A stretch of 64,000 bases of DNA, from positions 62,001 to 126,000 of the forward strand of contig NZ_SSMQ01000010.1 in assembly GCF_005144585.1 (NCBI RefSeq), in the 5' to 3' direction. The stretch comes from Polyangium fumosum. GTDB lineage: Bacteria; Myxococcota_A; Polyangia; Polyangiales; Polyangiaceae. This document shows positions 50,811 through 59,785 of this stretch, piece by piece; the stretch's first letter is position 1, and each line of letters opens with the position of its first letter. Both the position numbers and the translations under genes were made by a program. The notes under the pieces are model-generated. The model ran no database searches. It was given only the letters and a program-made list of their open reading frames with translations, and was not told the origin of the DNA.

Positions 50811-51646
50811 CGCAAGGCCGCCGCGTGGTGCTCCACGTGGTCGCGCATGAACGACGCAATGAAATAATAGCTGTGGTCGTACCCCGGCTGCATCCGGAGC
50901 GTCAGCGGATGCCCCGCGGCCTCGCACGCCGCGCGAAAGAGCTCCGGCTGCAATTCCCGCGTGAGGAATTGATCCGCGTCGCCCTGGTCGATCAGGATCG
51001 GCAGCCGCTCCTTCGCCTCGCGCACGAGCGCTGTCGCGTCCCACGCGTTCCACGCCTCCCGGTCCGCGCCGAGGTACGCGGAAAACGCCTTTTCGCCCCA
51101 GGGCACCTGGCTCGGCGCCACGATCGGCGAAAACGCCGACACCGATCGATATCGACCCGGATGCTTCAGCGCGAGCACCAGCGCGCCGTGCCCGCCCATC
51201 GAATGCCCGAAGATCCCGCGCCGGTCCGAAAGCGCCGGCAAGTGCGCCTCCACGAGCCCCGGCAGCTCCTCGGCCACGTATTCGTGCATCCGATAATGCT
51301 TCGCCCAAGGCGCCTCTGTCGCGTCCACGTAAAACCCGGCGCCTTGCCCGAGGTCGTAGGCCGGATCGTCCGCCACGCCCTCGCCGCGCGGGCTCGTGTC
51401 CGGCGCGACCACGATGATCCCGTGCCGCGCCGCGTGCTCCTGCACGCCCGCCTTCGTCACGAAGTTCTGCTCCGTGCACGTGAGCCCGGAGAGCCAATAG
51501 AGCACGGGGCAACGCCCGGACTCGGCCTGCGGGGGCAGGTAGACGCCCACGTTCATGCTGCAGCCGAGCGCGCGCGATTCGTGCCGCAGCACCTTCTGGT
51601 GGCCGCCGAAAGAGCGGTTCGTCGAGACCTGGGTGAAGGGGTTCAT
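50807..51646 (-). CDS. fghA: S-formylglutathione hydrolase
   Basis: A 279-residue alpha/beta-hydrolase of the esterase-D family that splits S-formylglutathione to formate and glutathione in formaldehyde detoxification. It shows the family's LYWLSGLTCTEQNFVTKAG, APDTSPRGEG, the nucleophile elbow GHSMGGHGAL (Ser149), an Asp in DQGDADQFL and His in QPGYDHSYYF. Length is as expected. Formaldehyde dehydrogenase is not in the window. The start at 51646 is the only ATG that keeps the conserved N-terminus. Confidence 0.95.
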   Translation of the reverse strand: MNPFTQVSTNRSFGGHQKVLRHESRALGCSMNVGVYLPPQAESGRCPVLYWLSGLTCTEQNFVTKAGVQEHAARHGIIVVAPDTSPRGEGVADDPAYDLGQGAGFYVDATEAPWAKHYRMHEYVAEELPGLVEAHLPALSDRRGIFGHSMGGHGALVLALKHPGRYRSVSAFSPIVAPSQVPWGEKAFSAYLGADREAWNAWDATALVREAKERLPILIDQGDADQFLTRELQPELFRAACEAAGHPLTLRMQPGYDHSYYFIASFMRDHVEHHAAALR

Positions 51647-51717
51647 GATGGCGACGGCGAGCCTACCCGAGACAGCCCCCGTCGCGCAATGCACGGAACG
51701 GGGCCGAAGGAAATCGA

Positions 51718-52356
51718 TTACCCCGTCCGCTCGACCGACACGAGCCACGCCTCCGCGTATCCCTTGCCGCCGAGCATGTGCTCGTACCGCGCGGGCCGGA
51801 TCTCCCGCACCTTCCAGCCCGACGCGAACGCCCTCCGAAGGTCCTCCGGCGAAAGCCGCCGCGGCCCCTCCGCGCCCGGCTCCCGATCGCTCCATACGAG
51901 CGCGTGATACATGCTGCCCGGACGAACCACGTGCGCCAGGCTCGCCACGTAGTGCGCCCGCATTCCGCTCCCGAACACGTGGAGCAGCCCCGAATCCAGC
52001 ACCGTATCGAACGTCCGCCCGAGCATCTCGAGCTCCAGCGCATTGCCCCGCACGAAGTGCACCGACACGCCGCTCCACTGCGCGCGCGTCCGGGCCTTCG
52101 CGAGCGCATTCTCCACCATGTCGAGCCCCGTCACCGCGTGCCCCCGCGCCGCGAGGAAAATCGCGTTGTCGCCGGGCCCGCAGCCCACGTCGAGCACGTC
52201 GCCGCGGAACCCTCCGGCCTCCGCCAGCGCCACGAGGTCCGCCTGGGGCCGGCCGATATCCCAGGGCGCGTGCACGCCCTCCTCGTAGGCATGGTGAAAC
52301 GCCGAAGGCTCCGGTGGAGCCGTCCTGTCCCGCGTGCCTTCGCTTTCGCTCGCCAT
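51718..52356 (-). CDS. Class I SAM-dependent methyltransferase
   Basis: A 212-residue methyltransferase. Motif I is VLDVGCGPGDNAIFLAARGH (residues 54-73), motif II-like LDSGLLHVF (120-128), and the N-terminal PWDIGRPQADL is typical of the thiopurine/tellurite-resistance-like branch. The substrate is not evident. GGAGGAGG lies just before the ATG at 52356. It reads in the same direction as fghA, 71 bases upstream of it, and diverges from the exported protein gene at 52553. Confidence 0.88.
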   Translation of the reverse strand: MASESEGTRDRTAPPEPSAFHHAYEEGVHAPWDIGRPQADLVALAEAGGFRGDVLDVGCGPGDNAIFLAARGHAVTGLDMVENALAKARTRAQWSGVSVHFVRGNALELEMLGRTFDTVLDSGLLHVFGSGMRAHYVASLAHVVRPGSMYHALVWSDREPGAEGPRRLSPEDLRRAFASGWKVREIRPARYEHMLGGKGYAEAWLVSVERTG

Positions 52357-52463
52357 CACCCCTCCTCCACGTCCATGTCTCGGGTGGATCCCTCTCCATG
52401 CGGCGGCGCCTCCAGGACGGCAAGGTTTTGCGCGCGCGGATTCGTGCGCGCGCCCTGCCCTCC

Positions 52464-52493
52464 GCCTTCCGCGCCGCGCGCCTCGCGGAAGGC
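52464..52493. promoter_or_regulatory. Inverted repeat in divergent intergenic region
   Basis: GCCTTCCGCG (52464-52473) and CGCGGAAGGC (52484-52493) are perfect ten-base complements around a ten-base centre, midway between the methyltransferase and exported-protein starts. An operator or a leader hairpin are both possible. Confidence 0.45.
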
Positions 52494-52552
52494 TCGACGA
52501 GCGCGAGCACGAGCGGTAGGTAAGAAGGCTCCCGCGTCGCCTTCCAAGCGCC

Positions 52553-53482
52553 ATGCGTCTCTCCCAAGCGCCCCTTTCCCTCTTCGCCTTCGCCCTCGCG
52601 GGCGTGCTCGGGGCCTGCCCGCGCGCCGCGGCGGCCGCGCCCCCGGGGGACCCGGCCGCGCAAAAACAAGCCTGCGCAGACGCCTCCGAGCAAGGCCAGG
52701 AGCTGCGCGACCAGGGCAAGCTCCTCGCCGCGCGCGAACGCTTCCTCACTTGCGCCGCGGAGGCCTGTCCCGCCATCGTCCGCAAGGACTGCGCCGACTG
52801 GCTCACGGATCTCGACGAACGCACCCCCTCGATCGTCCTCGATGCGCGTGGCCCCGTGGGCCAGGATCTCACCGACGTCCGCGTCCTCGAAGGCGAACAC
52901 GTGCTCGCCTCGTCCCTCGACGGCAAAGCGATTCCCCTCGATCCGGGCGAGCACCGCCTCCGTTACGAGTGGCCCGGCGCCCCCGCAGTCGAGGAGCGTG
53001 TCGTCCTCCGCGAAGGCGAACACCGCCGGCGCCTCTCCGTCCGATTCGTCGGCGCCGCGCCCCTCGCGCCGAAGACACCCGCGCCTGCCGCGCCTCTGCC
53101 GCGCCCCCTTCCCCTCGCGCCCCTCGTCCTCGGCGGCGTGGCCCTCGCGGGCGGCGCCGCGTTCGCCGGCCTCGCCGTGAGCGCGAAGAGCGATTACGAC
53201 CACCTCGACGCCACGTGCGCCCCGCGCTGCACCGCCGACCTCGTCGACCCCGTCCGCACCAAGCTCCTCCTCGCGAACGTCTCCCTCGGCGTGTCCTTCG
53301 TCTCCCTCGGCGTCGCCACGTTCTTGTGGTTCACCCGCCCCAAGGCTCCGCCCGGAAAAACCCCGACGACCGCCTTCGCCATCACGCCCCTGCCCGGCGG
53401 CGCCGCGGCCTTCGTCGGCGGCCCCCTCCCGTTCGAGGGATCGCCCCGCTCCAGCGTGATCCCACCGATCACCCCCCCATGA
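52553..53482 (+). CDS. Exported membrane protein with Cys-rich N-terminal region
   Basis: A 309-residue protein with an N-terminal signal (FAFALAGVLGAC, a possible lipobox at Cys22). Residues 35-85 contain paired cysteines in a helical-hairpin pattern (QACADASEQGQELRDQGKLLAARERFLTCAAEACPAIVRKDC), reminiscent of a TPR unit. Residues 90-165 are beta-rich like a PEGA-type domain (LDPGEHRLRYEW). Two hydrophobic segments follow (about 183-205 and 244-264), then a Pro/Gly tail. Proteins of this layout are frequent in myxobacterial genomes; function unknown. Confidence 0.68.
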   Translation: MRLSQAPLSLFAFALAGVLGACPRAAAAAPPGDPAAQKQACADASEQGQELRDQGKLLAARERFLTCAAEACPAIVRKDCADWLTDLDERTPSIVLDARGPVGQDLTDVRVLEGEHVLASSLDGKAIPLDPGEHRLRYEWPGAPAVEERVVLREGEHRRRLSVRFVGAAPLAPKTPAPAAPLPRPLPLAPLVLGGVALAGGAAFAGLAVSAKSDYDHLDATCAPRCTADLVDPVRTKLLLANVSLGVSFVSLGVATFLWFTRPKAPPGKTPTTAFAITPLPGGAAAFVGGPLPFEGSPRSSVIPPITPP

Positions 53483-53574
53483 ACGATCCGATCACCCCCG
53501 CGCGCCTGCCCCTTCTTTCCCGGCCGTTTTGCTGATCCTGCGCCCCGGCATGCCCGTTGCCATGGGGACGGGGC

Positions 53575-54852
53575 ATGAAGCACTGGAACCGTCGACGCTT
53601 CCTCTCGGGCATGGGCGCGGCCCTCGTCGCCGCCCCCGTCCTCGGCCTCCTCGAGCGTGACATTCGCGCCGAAAACGCGACGCCAGCCCGCCGCCTCGTC
53701 GTGTTCTTTTCGCCCAACGGCACCATTCACAAGCACTGGCGCCCGAGCGGCAGCGGGTCGAACTTCTCCTTTCCCGCTGGCAGCATCCTCGAGCCCCTCG
53801 CCGCGCACAAGAGCCGCATCATCGTGTGCGACGGCCTCGATTTCCACGGCGTCGACAACCACGAAGCCGGCATGGCCGCCATGCTCACCGGCGGCGGCAC
53901 CCTCGGCACGGAGACCGCGGGCAAGAGCCTCGATCAATACATCGCCCACCGCATTGGCCAGAACGATCGATTCCCCTCCCTGGAGCTCGGCGTGCAGACG
54001 AGCGCCTGGGGCGGCGGCATCCAGACCCGCATGTCGTATGCCGGCCCCGGGCAATTCGTCCCGCCGGACGACAGCCCCAAGAGCGTCTATACCCGCATGT
54101 TCGGCGACGCCCTCGGCGGCCCGGGCGAGCTCGACGCGGCCCTCGCCCGCAAGAAGAGCATCCTCGATCTGCTCCGCGGCGAGCTCGGCACCTTGCGCGG
54201 CAAGGTCGGCGCCCACGAGCGCGAAAAACTCGACGAGCACCTCGCCTCGCTGAAGAAGATCGAATCTGGCCTCCAAGGCCCGCTCTGCGCCCCGCCCGCG
54301 GCCCCGCCCGCGGTCGGCACGTACAGCAATGACGCGTTCCCCACGATCGGCAAATCCCAGATGGATCTGCTCGTCCTCGCGCTCGCGTGCGACATGACGC
54401 GCGTCGCCTCCGTGCAATGGAACCACACCGTCGGCCCCGTCGTCATGAGCTGGCTCGGCGTCGCCGAGGGCCACCACGGCCTCTCCCACAGTGACGACGG
54501 CAATTCGAAGGGCGTCGCCGAGTTCGTCGCCACCGAGCGGTGGTATGCCGAGCAGTTCGCCTACCTCCTCGAACGCCTCGCCACCACGGCCGATCCGCAG
54601 GGCGGCATGCTCCTCGATTCCACCGTCGTCCTCTGGTGCAAGGAGCTCGGCGACAGCCGCCTCCACGATTGCAAGTCCGTGCCCTTCGTCCTCGCGGGCG
54701 GCGGCGGCCTCTCGACGGGCCGGTATCTGAACTTCGGCGGCGCGCCGCACAACCGCCTCCTCGTCTCCGTCTGCCAAGCCCTCGGCCTCGACAATGAGAC
54801 CTTCGGCGACCCGCAAAAAGGCTCGGGTCCCCTGCCGGAGCTCTTCGCGTGA
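53575..54852 (+). CDS. DUF1552 protein with Tat signal
   Basis: A 425-residue protein with a twin-arginine signal (NRRRFLSGMGAALVAAPVLG). The mature part matches DUF1552: VVFFSPNGTIHKHW, LEPLAAHKSRIIVCDGLDF, MLTGGGTLG, SLDQYIAHRIG, FPSLELGVQTS and VVLWCKELGDS. In Planctomycetes and myxobacteria such proteins are always encoded with a DUF1592-family cytochrome-like partner, as here. They belong to the sulfatase-like DUF1501/1552 group; the reaction is unknown. The stop overlaps a possible GTG start of the partner (GTGA). Confidence 0.93.
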   Translation: MKHWNRRRFLSGMGAALVAAPVLGLLERDIRAENATPARRLVVFFSPNGTIHKHWRPSGSGSNFSFPAGSILEPLAAHKSRIIVCDGLDFHGVDNHEAGMAAMLTGGGTLGTETAGKSLDQYIAHRIGQNDRFPSLELGVQTSAWGGGIQTRMSYAGPGQFVPPDDSPKSVYTRMFGDALGGPGELDAALARKKSILDLLRGELGTLRGKVGAHEREKLDEHLASLKKIESGLQGPLCAPPAAPPAVGTYSNDAFPTIGKSQMDLLVLALACDMTRVASVQWNHTVGPVVMSWLGVAEGHHGLSHSDDGNSKGVAEFVATERWYAEQFAYLLERLATTADPQGGMLLDSTVVLWCKELGDSRLHDCKSVPFVLAGGGGLSTGRYLNFGGAPHNRLLVSVCQALGLDNETFGDPQKGSGPLPELFA

Positions 54853-54884
54853 AAACCCCTGGAACCAACGTGGGAGCCATGGCC

Positions 54885-57257
54885 ATGCTGCGTACTGTCC
54901 TTCGCTCGAATTCGATCCGGATCACGGGCGCCCTCGCGCTTACGGCCGCCTTCGCGGGCTGCCTCGGCGGGGAAGACGAAAAGGAGGGGAACGGCCCCGG
55001 CGTCGTCGGTTGTCCGGACGACCTCGCGTTCTTCCAGAACAACGTCTACGAGCCCCTGCTCGAAAAGAAATGCTTCGTCTGCCACAGCGCGACGGGCATG
55101 GCCGGCAAGAGCCGCCTCGTCCTCACGCCGCGGAGCGACCCGGACGCCCTCGAAAAGAACCTCAAGGTGGCCCGCGCGCTCGCCGTCGAGCAGGAAGGCG
55201 GCCTCTCCGTGCTCCTCTCGCGCCCCTCGGGCCAGCACCCGAATGGCCACCCCGGCGGCACCCTCTTCGAGCAGGGCACGCCCGATTACGCGACCCTCTC
55301 GCTCTTCGTCACGCGCACGACCCGCGGCGAAGGCTGCGCCGCGCCCTCCGCCGCTTGCACCACCGTGCAGCCGGGGCCCCGCGTCCTGCGCCGCCTCACC
55401 CGCCACGAGTACGACGCCACGATCTCGGAGCTCTTTGGCATCGAGTCGCAATGGGGCGCCTCCTTCGTCCCTGACATCGTCATCGGCGGCTTCGACAACA
55501 ACGAGGACGCGCTCCGCGTGAGCCCGCTCTTCGCCGACCAGGTCCGCCGCGCCGCCGAGGAGATCGCCACGCTCGCCCTGACGAACCCTTCGAGCATCCT
55601 GCCCTGCGACCCCGTCGCCGCGGGCCCCGAGGCGTGCGCGAAGACGTTCGTCGACACGTTCGGCAAGCGCGCCTTCCGCCGCCCGCTCAGCGCCGAAGAC
55701 GCCAAGCGCTACGTCACGCTCTACCAGACGATCGCGGACAAAGAAGGCTTCAACGAGGGCATCGAGGCCGTGATCACGGCCATGCTCCAGTCGCCGCATT
55801 TCCTCTATCGCACCGAGATCGGCGACAATTCGATCGCCAGCGAGGGCGGGCGGGTTCGGTTGACGCCCCACGAGATCGCCACCGAGCTCTCCTACATGCT
55901 CTGGGGCACGATGCCCGACGACGAGCTCTTCGCCGCGGCCGACGCGAATGCGCTCGGCACGCCGGAGCAGATCGAGGCCCAGGCCAAGCGCCTGCTCCAG
56001 GATCCGAGGAGCGACGAGATCCTCGAGCGGTTCGCCATTGCCTGGCTCGAGCTCGATCGGCTCGACGCCGCGCCCAAGGACTCCGCCACCTACCCCGAAT
56101 GGAACGCCGAGATCCGCGCCGCCATGATCGAGGAGACGCGCCAGTTCGTGCGCCACGTGATCCGCAATGGGGAAGGCACGATCGCGGAGCTGCTCGATGC
56201 GCCTTACACCTTCGTGAGCCCCAAGCTCGCGACGTTTTACGGTTTGCCCGCGCCCGCTGGCGCGGCCGACGAGAACGATTTCGGCATGATCGAGCTCGGC
56301 GACACCGGCCGCGCCGGCATCCTCACGCACGGCAGCGTGCTCGCCACGCATGGAAAACCGGCCGGCTCCTCCCCCGTGCATCGCGGCAAGCTCATCCGCG
56401 AGCGCCTGTTTTGCCAGCCCTTGCCGCCGCCGCCGCCCGGCGTCGTCGCCGAGCCGCCGCCCGTCGATACCACGAAGAGCACCCGCGAGCGTTACGCGGC
56501 GCACACCACCGTCGAGCTCTGCAAGAGCTGCCACGACCTCGTCGACCCCATCGGCTTCGCCTTCGAGCATTTCGACGGCATCGGCCGGTATCGCGCCGAC
56601 GAGAATGGCCTGCCGATCGACGCCTCCGGCGAGATCCTCTCGGCCCCGGCCACCACGGGCAGCTTCGTGGGCGTCCCCGAGCTCGCCTCCGTCCTCGCGG
56701 ACAGCGCCGACGCGCAGGGTTGTTATGCGCGCTCGTGGCTCCGGTATGCGTATGGCCAGCTCGACGAGGGCCGGCTCGCTTGCCTTTCGAGCCAGGTCGC
56801 GGACGAGTTCCAGAAAGGAAACCTCCGCGTCCTCGACCTGCTCGTCGCGCTCACCCGCACCTCACATTTCACCGAGCGTGTCGCCGATCCCCCGGAGCCC
56901 GGCGGCCCCAGCAATCCCTCGGGTACGGGCGGCGGCGGCGCGGGCGGCGATCCGACCGGGTCCGGCGGCGCGGGCGCCTCGGGCGGCGGGGATCCCGGCC
57001 CCACGCTCCCGTACGTCGTGGATACGACCGTCGACAGCGATTGGGGCAGCGGGTATCAGCTCACGATCCAGGTCACGAACATCGGGAAAGAATCCCTGAC
57101 CTGGTCCATCCCGATGCAGGTCGAGGGCACGATCGCCAATATCTGGAATGCGAGCTACACGGTGGCAAACGGCACCACCCATTTCGTCGGCGCCGAGCAC
57201 AACGCCACCCTCGCGCCCGGCCAGGCCACGAGCTTCGGCTTCGTCGCGAATCGCTGA
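54885..57257 (+). CDS. DUF1592-family c-type cytochrome lipoprotein with C-terminal CBM2
   Basis: A 790-residue exported lipoprotein (lipobox TAAFAGC). It has a haem-binding CFVCH near residue 63, then the DUF1587/1595/1592/1588/1585 series: RVLRRLTRHEYDATISELFG, FGKRAFRRPLSAEDAKRY, MLQSPHFLYRTEIG, ILTHGSVLATHGKPAGSSPVHRG and a second haem site CKSCH near 545 with DPIGFAFEHFDGIGRYR. A Gly/Pro/Ser-rich linker (about 690-715) leads to a family-2 carbohydrate-binding module (about 715-790) with WGSGYQLTIQVTNIG, IWNASY and LAPGQATSFGF. The ATG 54885 has a good ribosome site; GTG 54849, overlapping the upstream stop, is an alternative. Confidence 0.9.
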   Translation: MLRTVLRSNSIRITGALALTAAFAGCLGGEDEKEGNGPGVVGCPDDLAFFQNNVYEPLLEKKCFVCHSATGMAGKSRLVLTPRSDPDALEKNLKVARALAVEQEGGLSVLLSRPSGQHPNGHPGGTLFEQGTPDYATLSLFVTRTTRGEGCAAPSAACTTVQPGPRVLRRLTRHEYDATISELFGIESQWGASFVPDIVIGGFDNNEDALRVSPLFADQVRRAAEEIATLALTNPSSILPCDPVAAGPEACAKTFVDTFGKRAFRRPLSAEDAKRYVTLYQTIADKEGFNEGIEAVITAMLQSPHFLYRTEIGDNSIASEGGRVRLTPHEIATELSYMLWGTMPDDELFAAADANALGTPEQIEAQAKRLLQDPRSDEILERFAIAWLELDRLDAAPKDSATYPEWNAEIRAAMIEETRQFVRHVIRNGEGTIAELLDAPYTFVSPKLATFYGLPAPAGAADENDFGMIELGDTGRAGILTHGSVLATHGKPAGSSPVHRGKLIRERLFCQPLPPPPPGVVAEPPPVDTTKSTRERYAAHTTVELCKSCHDLVDPIGFAFEHFDGIGRYRADENGLPIDASGEILSAPATTGSFVGVPELASVLADSADAQGCYARSWLRYAYGQLDEGRLACLSSQVADEFQKGNLRVLDLLVALTRTSHFTERVADPPEPGGPSNPSGTGGGGAGGDPTGSGGAGASGGGDPGPTLPYVVDTTVDSDWGSGYQLTIQVTNIGKESLTWSIPMQVEGTIANIWNASYTVANGTTHFVGAEHNATLAPGQATSFGFVANR

Positions 57258-57313
57258 GCGCAGAGAACCCGACTTTCGATCCGGACGGGCGGGCCCTACG
57301 GTTCGCGGAGACC

Positions 57314-58948
57314 ATGGTCGCCGCGCCGCCCGCCCTCGCCGCCCCCGCCCTCGACCTCCCCACGACCTGGTACGGCCCCGCCGTCGCGCGCTTCGAGGCG
57401 GAGTTCCCGGGCAATCCCTACGATCCCGACGAAAACGACGTTCGTGTCGTCTTCGTCGGATCAAGCGGCGAGCGGATCGAGCGGATCGCCTATCCCGACG
57501 GGACCTCTGCTTACGAGGCCGTCCTCGTCGCGAAGGCGCCCGGGCCGTACCGACCCCTCCTCTATCGAAATGGCGTCCTCCAGCCCGCCCGCGCCCGGAG
57601 CGACGTCGTACGTCTCGACGAACGTTTGCCGCGCGGCTTCCTCCGGGTCGATCAGCGGAACCCGAACCGCTTCGTGTGGGACGACGGCACGCCGTATTAT
57701 CCGCTCGGCATGAACCTCGGCTGGCAAATGCCCGAGCTGCCGCCCATGACCACGCAGATCGCGCGCATGGGCGCAGCCGGGATCCAGTGGACGCGCATCT
57801 GGGCGAGCTCCTGGGATGGGAAAAACCCGTTCTGGCCCGTGAACGACCCCGCTGCGCCGCGGGATCGGCTCTGGCCGCCAGCGCTCACGAAATGGGATGC
57901 CCTCTTCCAGGCCTGCGAGAAGGCCGGCATCTCGATGCAGATGGTCCTCTTCAACCACGGGTCCTTCAGCACCTTCGTCAATCCGAACTGGCCCGATCAC
58001 CCCTGGAACGTGGCCCGCGGCGGATTTCTCGCGGACGCGGCCGACGTCTTTTCGGACCCCGAGGCGCGGCGGCGCATGAAAATGTGGCTCCGCCACGCCG
58101 TCGCCCGTTATTCGCATTCCCCGGCCCTCTTCGCCTGGGAGCTCTGGAACGAGGTCGAGTGGACCGACGCCTCCTTCGCCGGGCGCTTCTCCGACATCAC
58201 GGCCTGGCACGAGGAAATGGCGCGTTACCTTCGATCCCTCGATCCTTACGGCCACCCGGTGACCACGAGCGCGCTCCTCGCCCCCGCGTCGACGTGGCGC
58301 TCCATGGACTTCCTCCAGCCCCACCTGTACACGGATGCCATTGCTCTCTTCGCCCGCCTCGGCTGGCTCCCGACCCGCGCGCCGGCCTTTTTCGGCGAGG
58401 TCGGCCCCTCGCGCCCCGCGCGGGTGAACCTGCGAGCCTTCGTCCGCGACGCCCTTTATGCCGGCATGCTCCGCAATCAGGCCGGCACGCCCATGTTCTG
58501 GTACTGGGACCTCGTCGAAAAACACGACCTTTATGGAGAATTCCGGACCGCGGCGAAGGTGCTCGACGTGAGTCGTCTCCCGTCTCATGCGCGCGCCGAG
58601 GCGCGACCCATCCTCGTGATCCCGCCTTCGCCTGCCCTCGCGCTCGGGGAATGTGATTGGTTGACGGTCCGGATCACCGCCCCGTCCCCCCGCACGGTCC
58701 GTATCCTCGGCGCGCGGCTCGACCAGGGCGACTACCATCGCACGACCATCGACCTCGACACCGGTCAATCGTCCGAGGATAGGGTGCGTGTCGGACCAGC
58801 GGGCCTGGAGGTCGCCCTCCCGGCGGCCGACGTCGTCATGGTCCTGGACAAACACTCCGGTGGCTGCCGCGACGACGTTCGACGTCACCGTGAAACGCAC
58901 GCGCTGAGCTCGGCCATGGTAAAGCTTGGTCTCGGAGGAGACACGTGA
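57314..58948 (+). CDS. Clan-A glycoside hydrolase with N-terminal DUF5060-like domain
   Basis: A 544-residue protein. Residues about 10-95 are a beta domain resembling DUF5060, which precedes GH5-like catalytic domains. The catalytic barrel follows: FYPLGMNLGWQ-like loop, FAWELWNEVEW with the acid/base Glu280, and FFGEVGPS with the nucleophile Glu362, the two acidic residues at strands 4 and 7 that define clan GH-A. Residues 430-540 form a C-terminal beta region. No signal peptide is visible on the predicted start. It lies 56 bases after the CBM2-bearing protein, and its stop overlaps the PhzF start (GTGA). Substrate, probably a beta-glucan or mannan, is inferred. Confidence 0.82.
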   Translation: MVAAPPALAAPALDLPTTWYGPAVARFEAEFPGNPYDPDENDVRVVFVGSSGERIERIAYPDGTSAYEAVLVAKAPGPYRPLLYRNGVLQPARARSDVVRLDERLPRGFLRVDQRNPNRFVWDDGTPYYPLGMNLGWQMPELPPMTTQIARMGAAGIQWTRIWASSWDGKNPFWPVNDPAAPRDRLWPPALTKWDALFQACEKAGISMQMVLFNHGSFSTFVNPNWPDHPWNVARGGFLADAADVFSDPEARRRMKMWLRHAVARYSHSPALFAWELWNEVEWTDASFAGRFSDITAWHEEMARYLRSLDPYGHPVTTSALLAPASTWRSMDFLQPHLYTDAIALFARLGWLPTRAPAFFGEVGPSRPARVNLRAFVRDALYAGMLRNQAGTPMFWYWDLVEKHDLYGEFRTAAKVLDVSRLPSHARAEARPILVIPPSPALALGECDWLTVRITAPSPRTVRILGARLDQGDYHRTTIDLDTGQSSEDRVRVGPAGLEVALPAADVVMVLDKHSGGCRDDVRRHRETHALSSAMVKLGLGGDT

Positions 58949-59739
58949 CCGAGATCCCGCTCTACCAGATCGATGCCTTCACGCGCCGCCCCTTCGCCGG
59001 CAACCCCGCCGCCGTATGTCCCCTGCCCGCGTGGCTCCCGGACGCGACGCTCCAGGCGATCGCCGCGGAGAACAACCTCTCGGAGACCGCGTTTTTCGTG
59101 CGCCAGGGTGACCGCCACGAGCTGCGCTGGTTCACGCCCTCGGTCGAGGTCGATCTCTGCGGCCACGCCACGCTCGCCGCCGGATACGTCGTCCTCGAGC
59201 TCCTCGCGCCGGACCTCCCTTTCGTCTCGTTCCACACGCGGAGCGGCGAGCTCGTCGTGCGGCGCGCCGAGGGCTTGCTCTCGATCGACCTGCCCGCGCG
59301 CCCGCCCGCGCCCACGCACATCACGGACGCGCTCGCCGAGGCGCTCGGCAAGCGACCGACCGCGGCCTTTGCCGCGCGCGATCTCGTGGCCGTGTACGAC
59401 AGCGCCGAGGACGTCCGCGCGCTCCGGCCCGACATGGCGAAGATCGCGGCGCTCGATACGTTCGCGGTGGGCGTCACCGCGCGAGGGACGGGAATCGACG
59501 CGGACGTCGATTTCGTGTCCCGCTTCTTCGCGCCGGCGAAGGGCGTCCCCGAGGATCCCGTGACGGGATCCCTGCATTGCACGCTCGTGCCCCTCTGGGC
59601 CTCCGAGCTCGGCCGGACGCGGCTCCAGGCGCGGCAGGTGAGCGCGCGGACGGGCGAGCTCGACTGCACACTCGCGGGGGATCGCGTCCTGCTGGCGGGC
59701 GGCGCGGTGCTCGTGATCGAAGGCCGGATGCGCTTCTGA
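58945..59739 (+). CDS. PhzF-like isomerase
   Basis: A 264-residue protein of the PhzF/diaminopimelate-epimerase-like fold. The family motifs are IDAFTRRPFAGNPAAVC at the start, NNLSETAFF with catalytic Glu47, TPSVEVDLCGHATLAAG, RFFAPAKGVPEDPVTGSLHC and a C-terminal LAGGAVLVIEGRM. Most bacterial members isomerise small carboxylic acids in unknown pathways; no phenazine genes are nearby. The GTG start at 58945 has GGAGGAG four bases upstream and overlaps the glycosidase stop by four bases. Confidence 0.93.
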   Translation: MTEIPLYQIDAFTRRPFAGNPAAVCPLPAWLPDATLQAIAAENNLSETAFFVRQGDRHELRWFTPSVEVDLCGHATLAAGYVVLELLAPDLPFVSFHTRSGELVVRRAEGLLSIDLPARPPAPTHITDALAEALGKRPTAAFAARDLVAVYDSAEDVRALRPDMAKIAALDTFAVGVTARGTGIDADVDFVSRFFAPAKGVPEDPVTGSLHCTLVPLWASELGRTRLQARQVSARTGELDCTLAGDRVLLAGGAVLVIEGRMRF

Positions 59740-59785
59740 ACCGGCTTCCCTGACGCCGCGCGGAAAGGTATCTTGCCGGCGGCCC

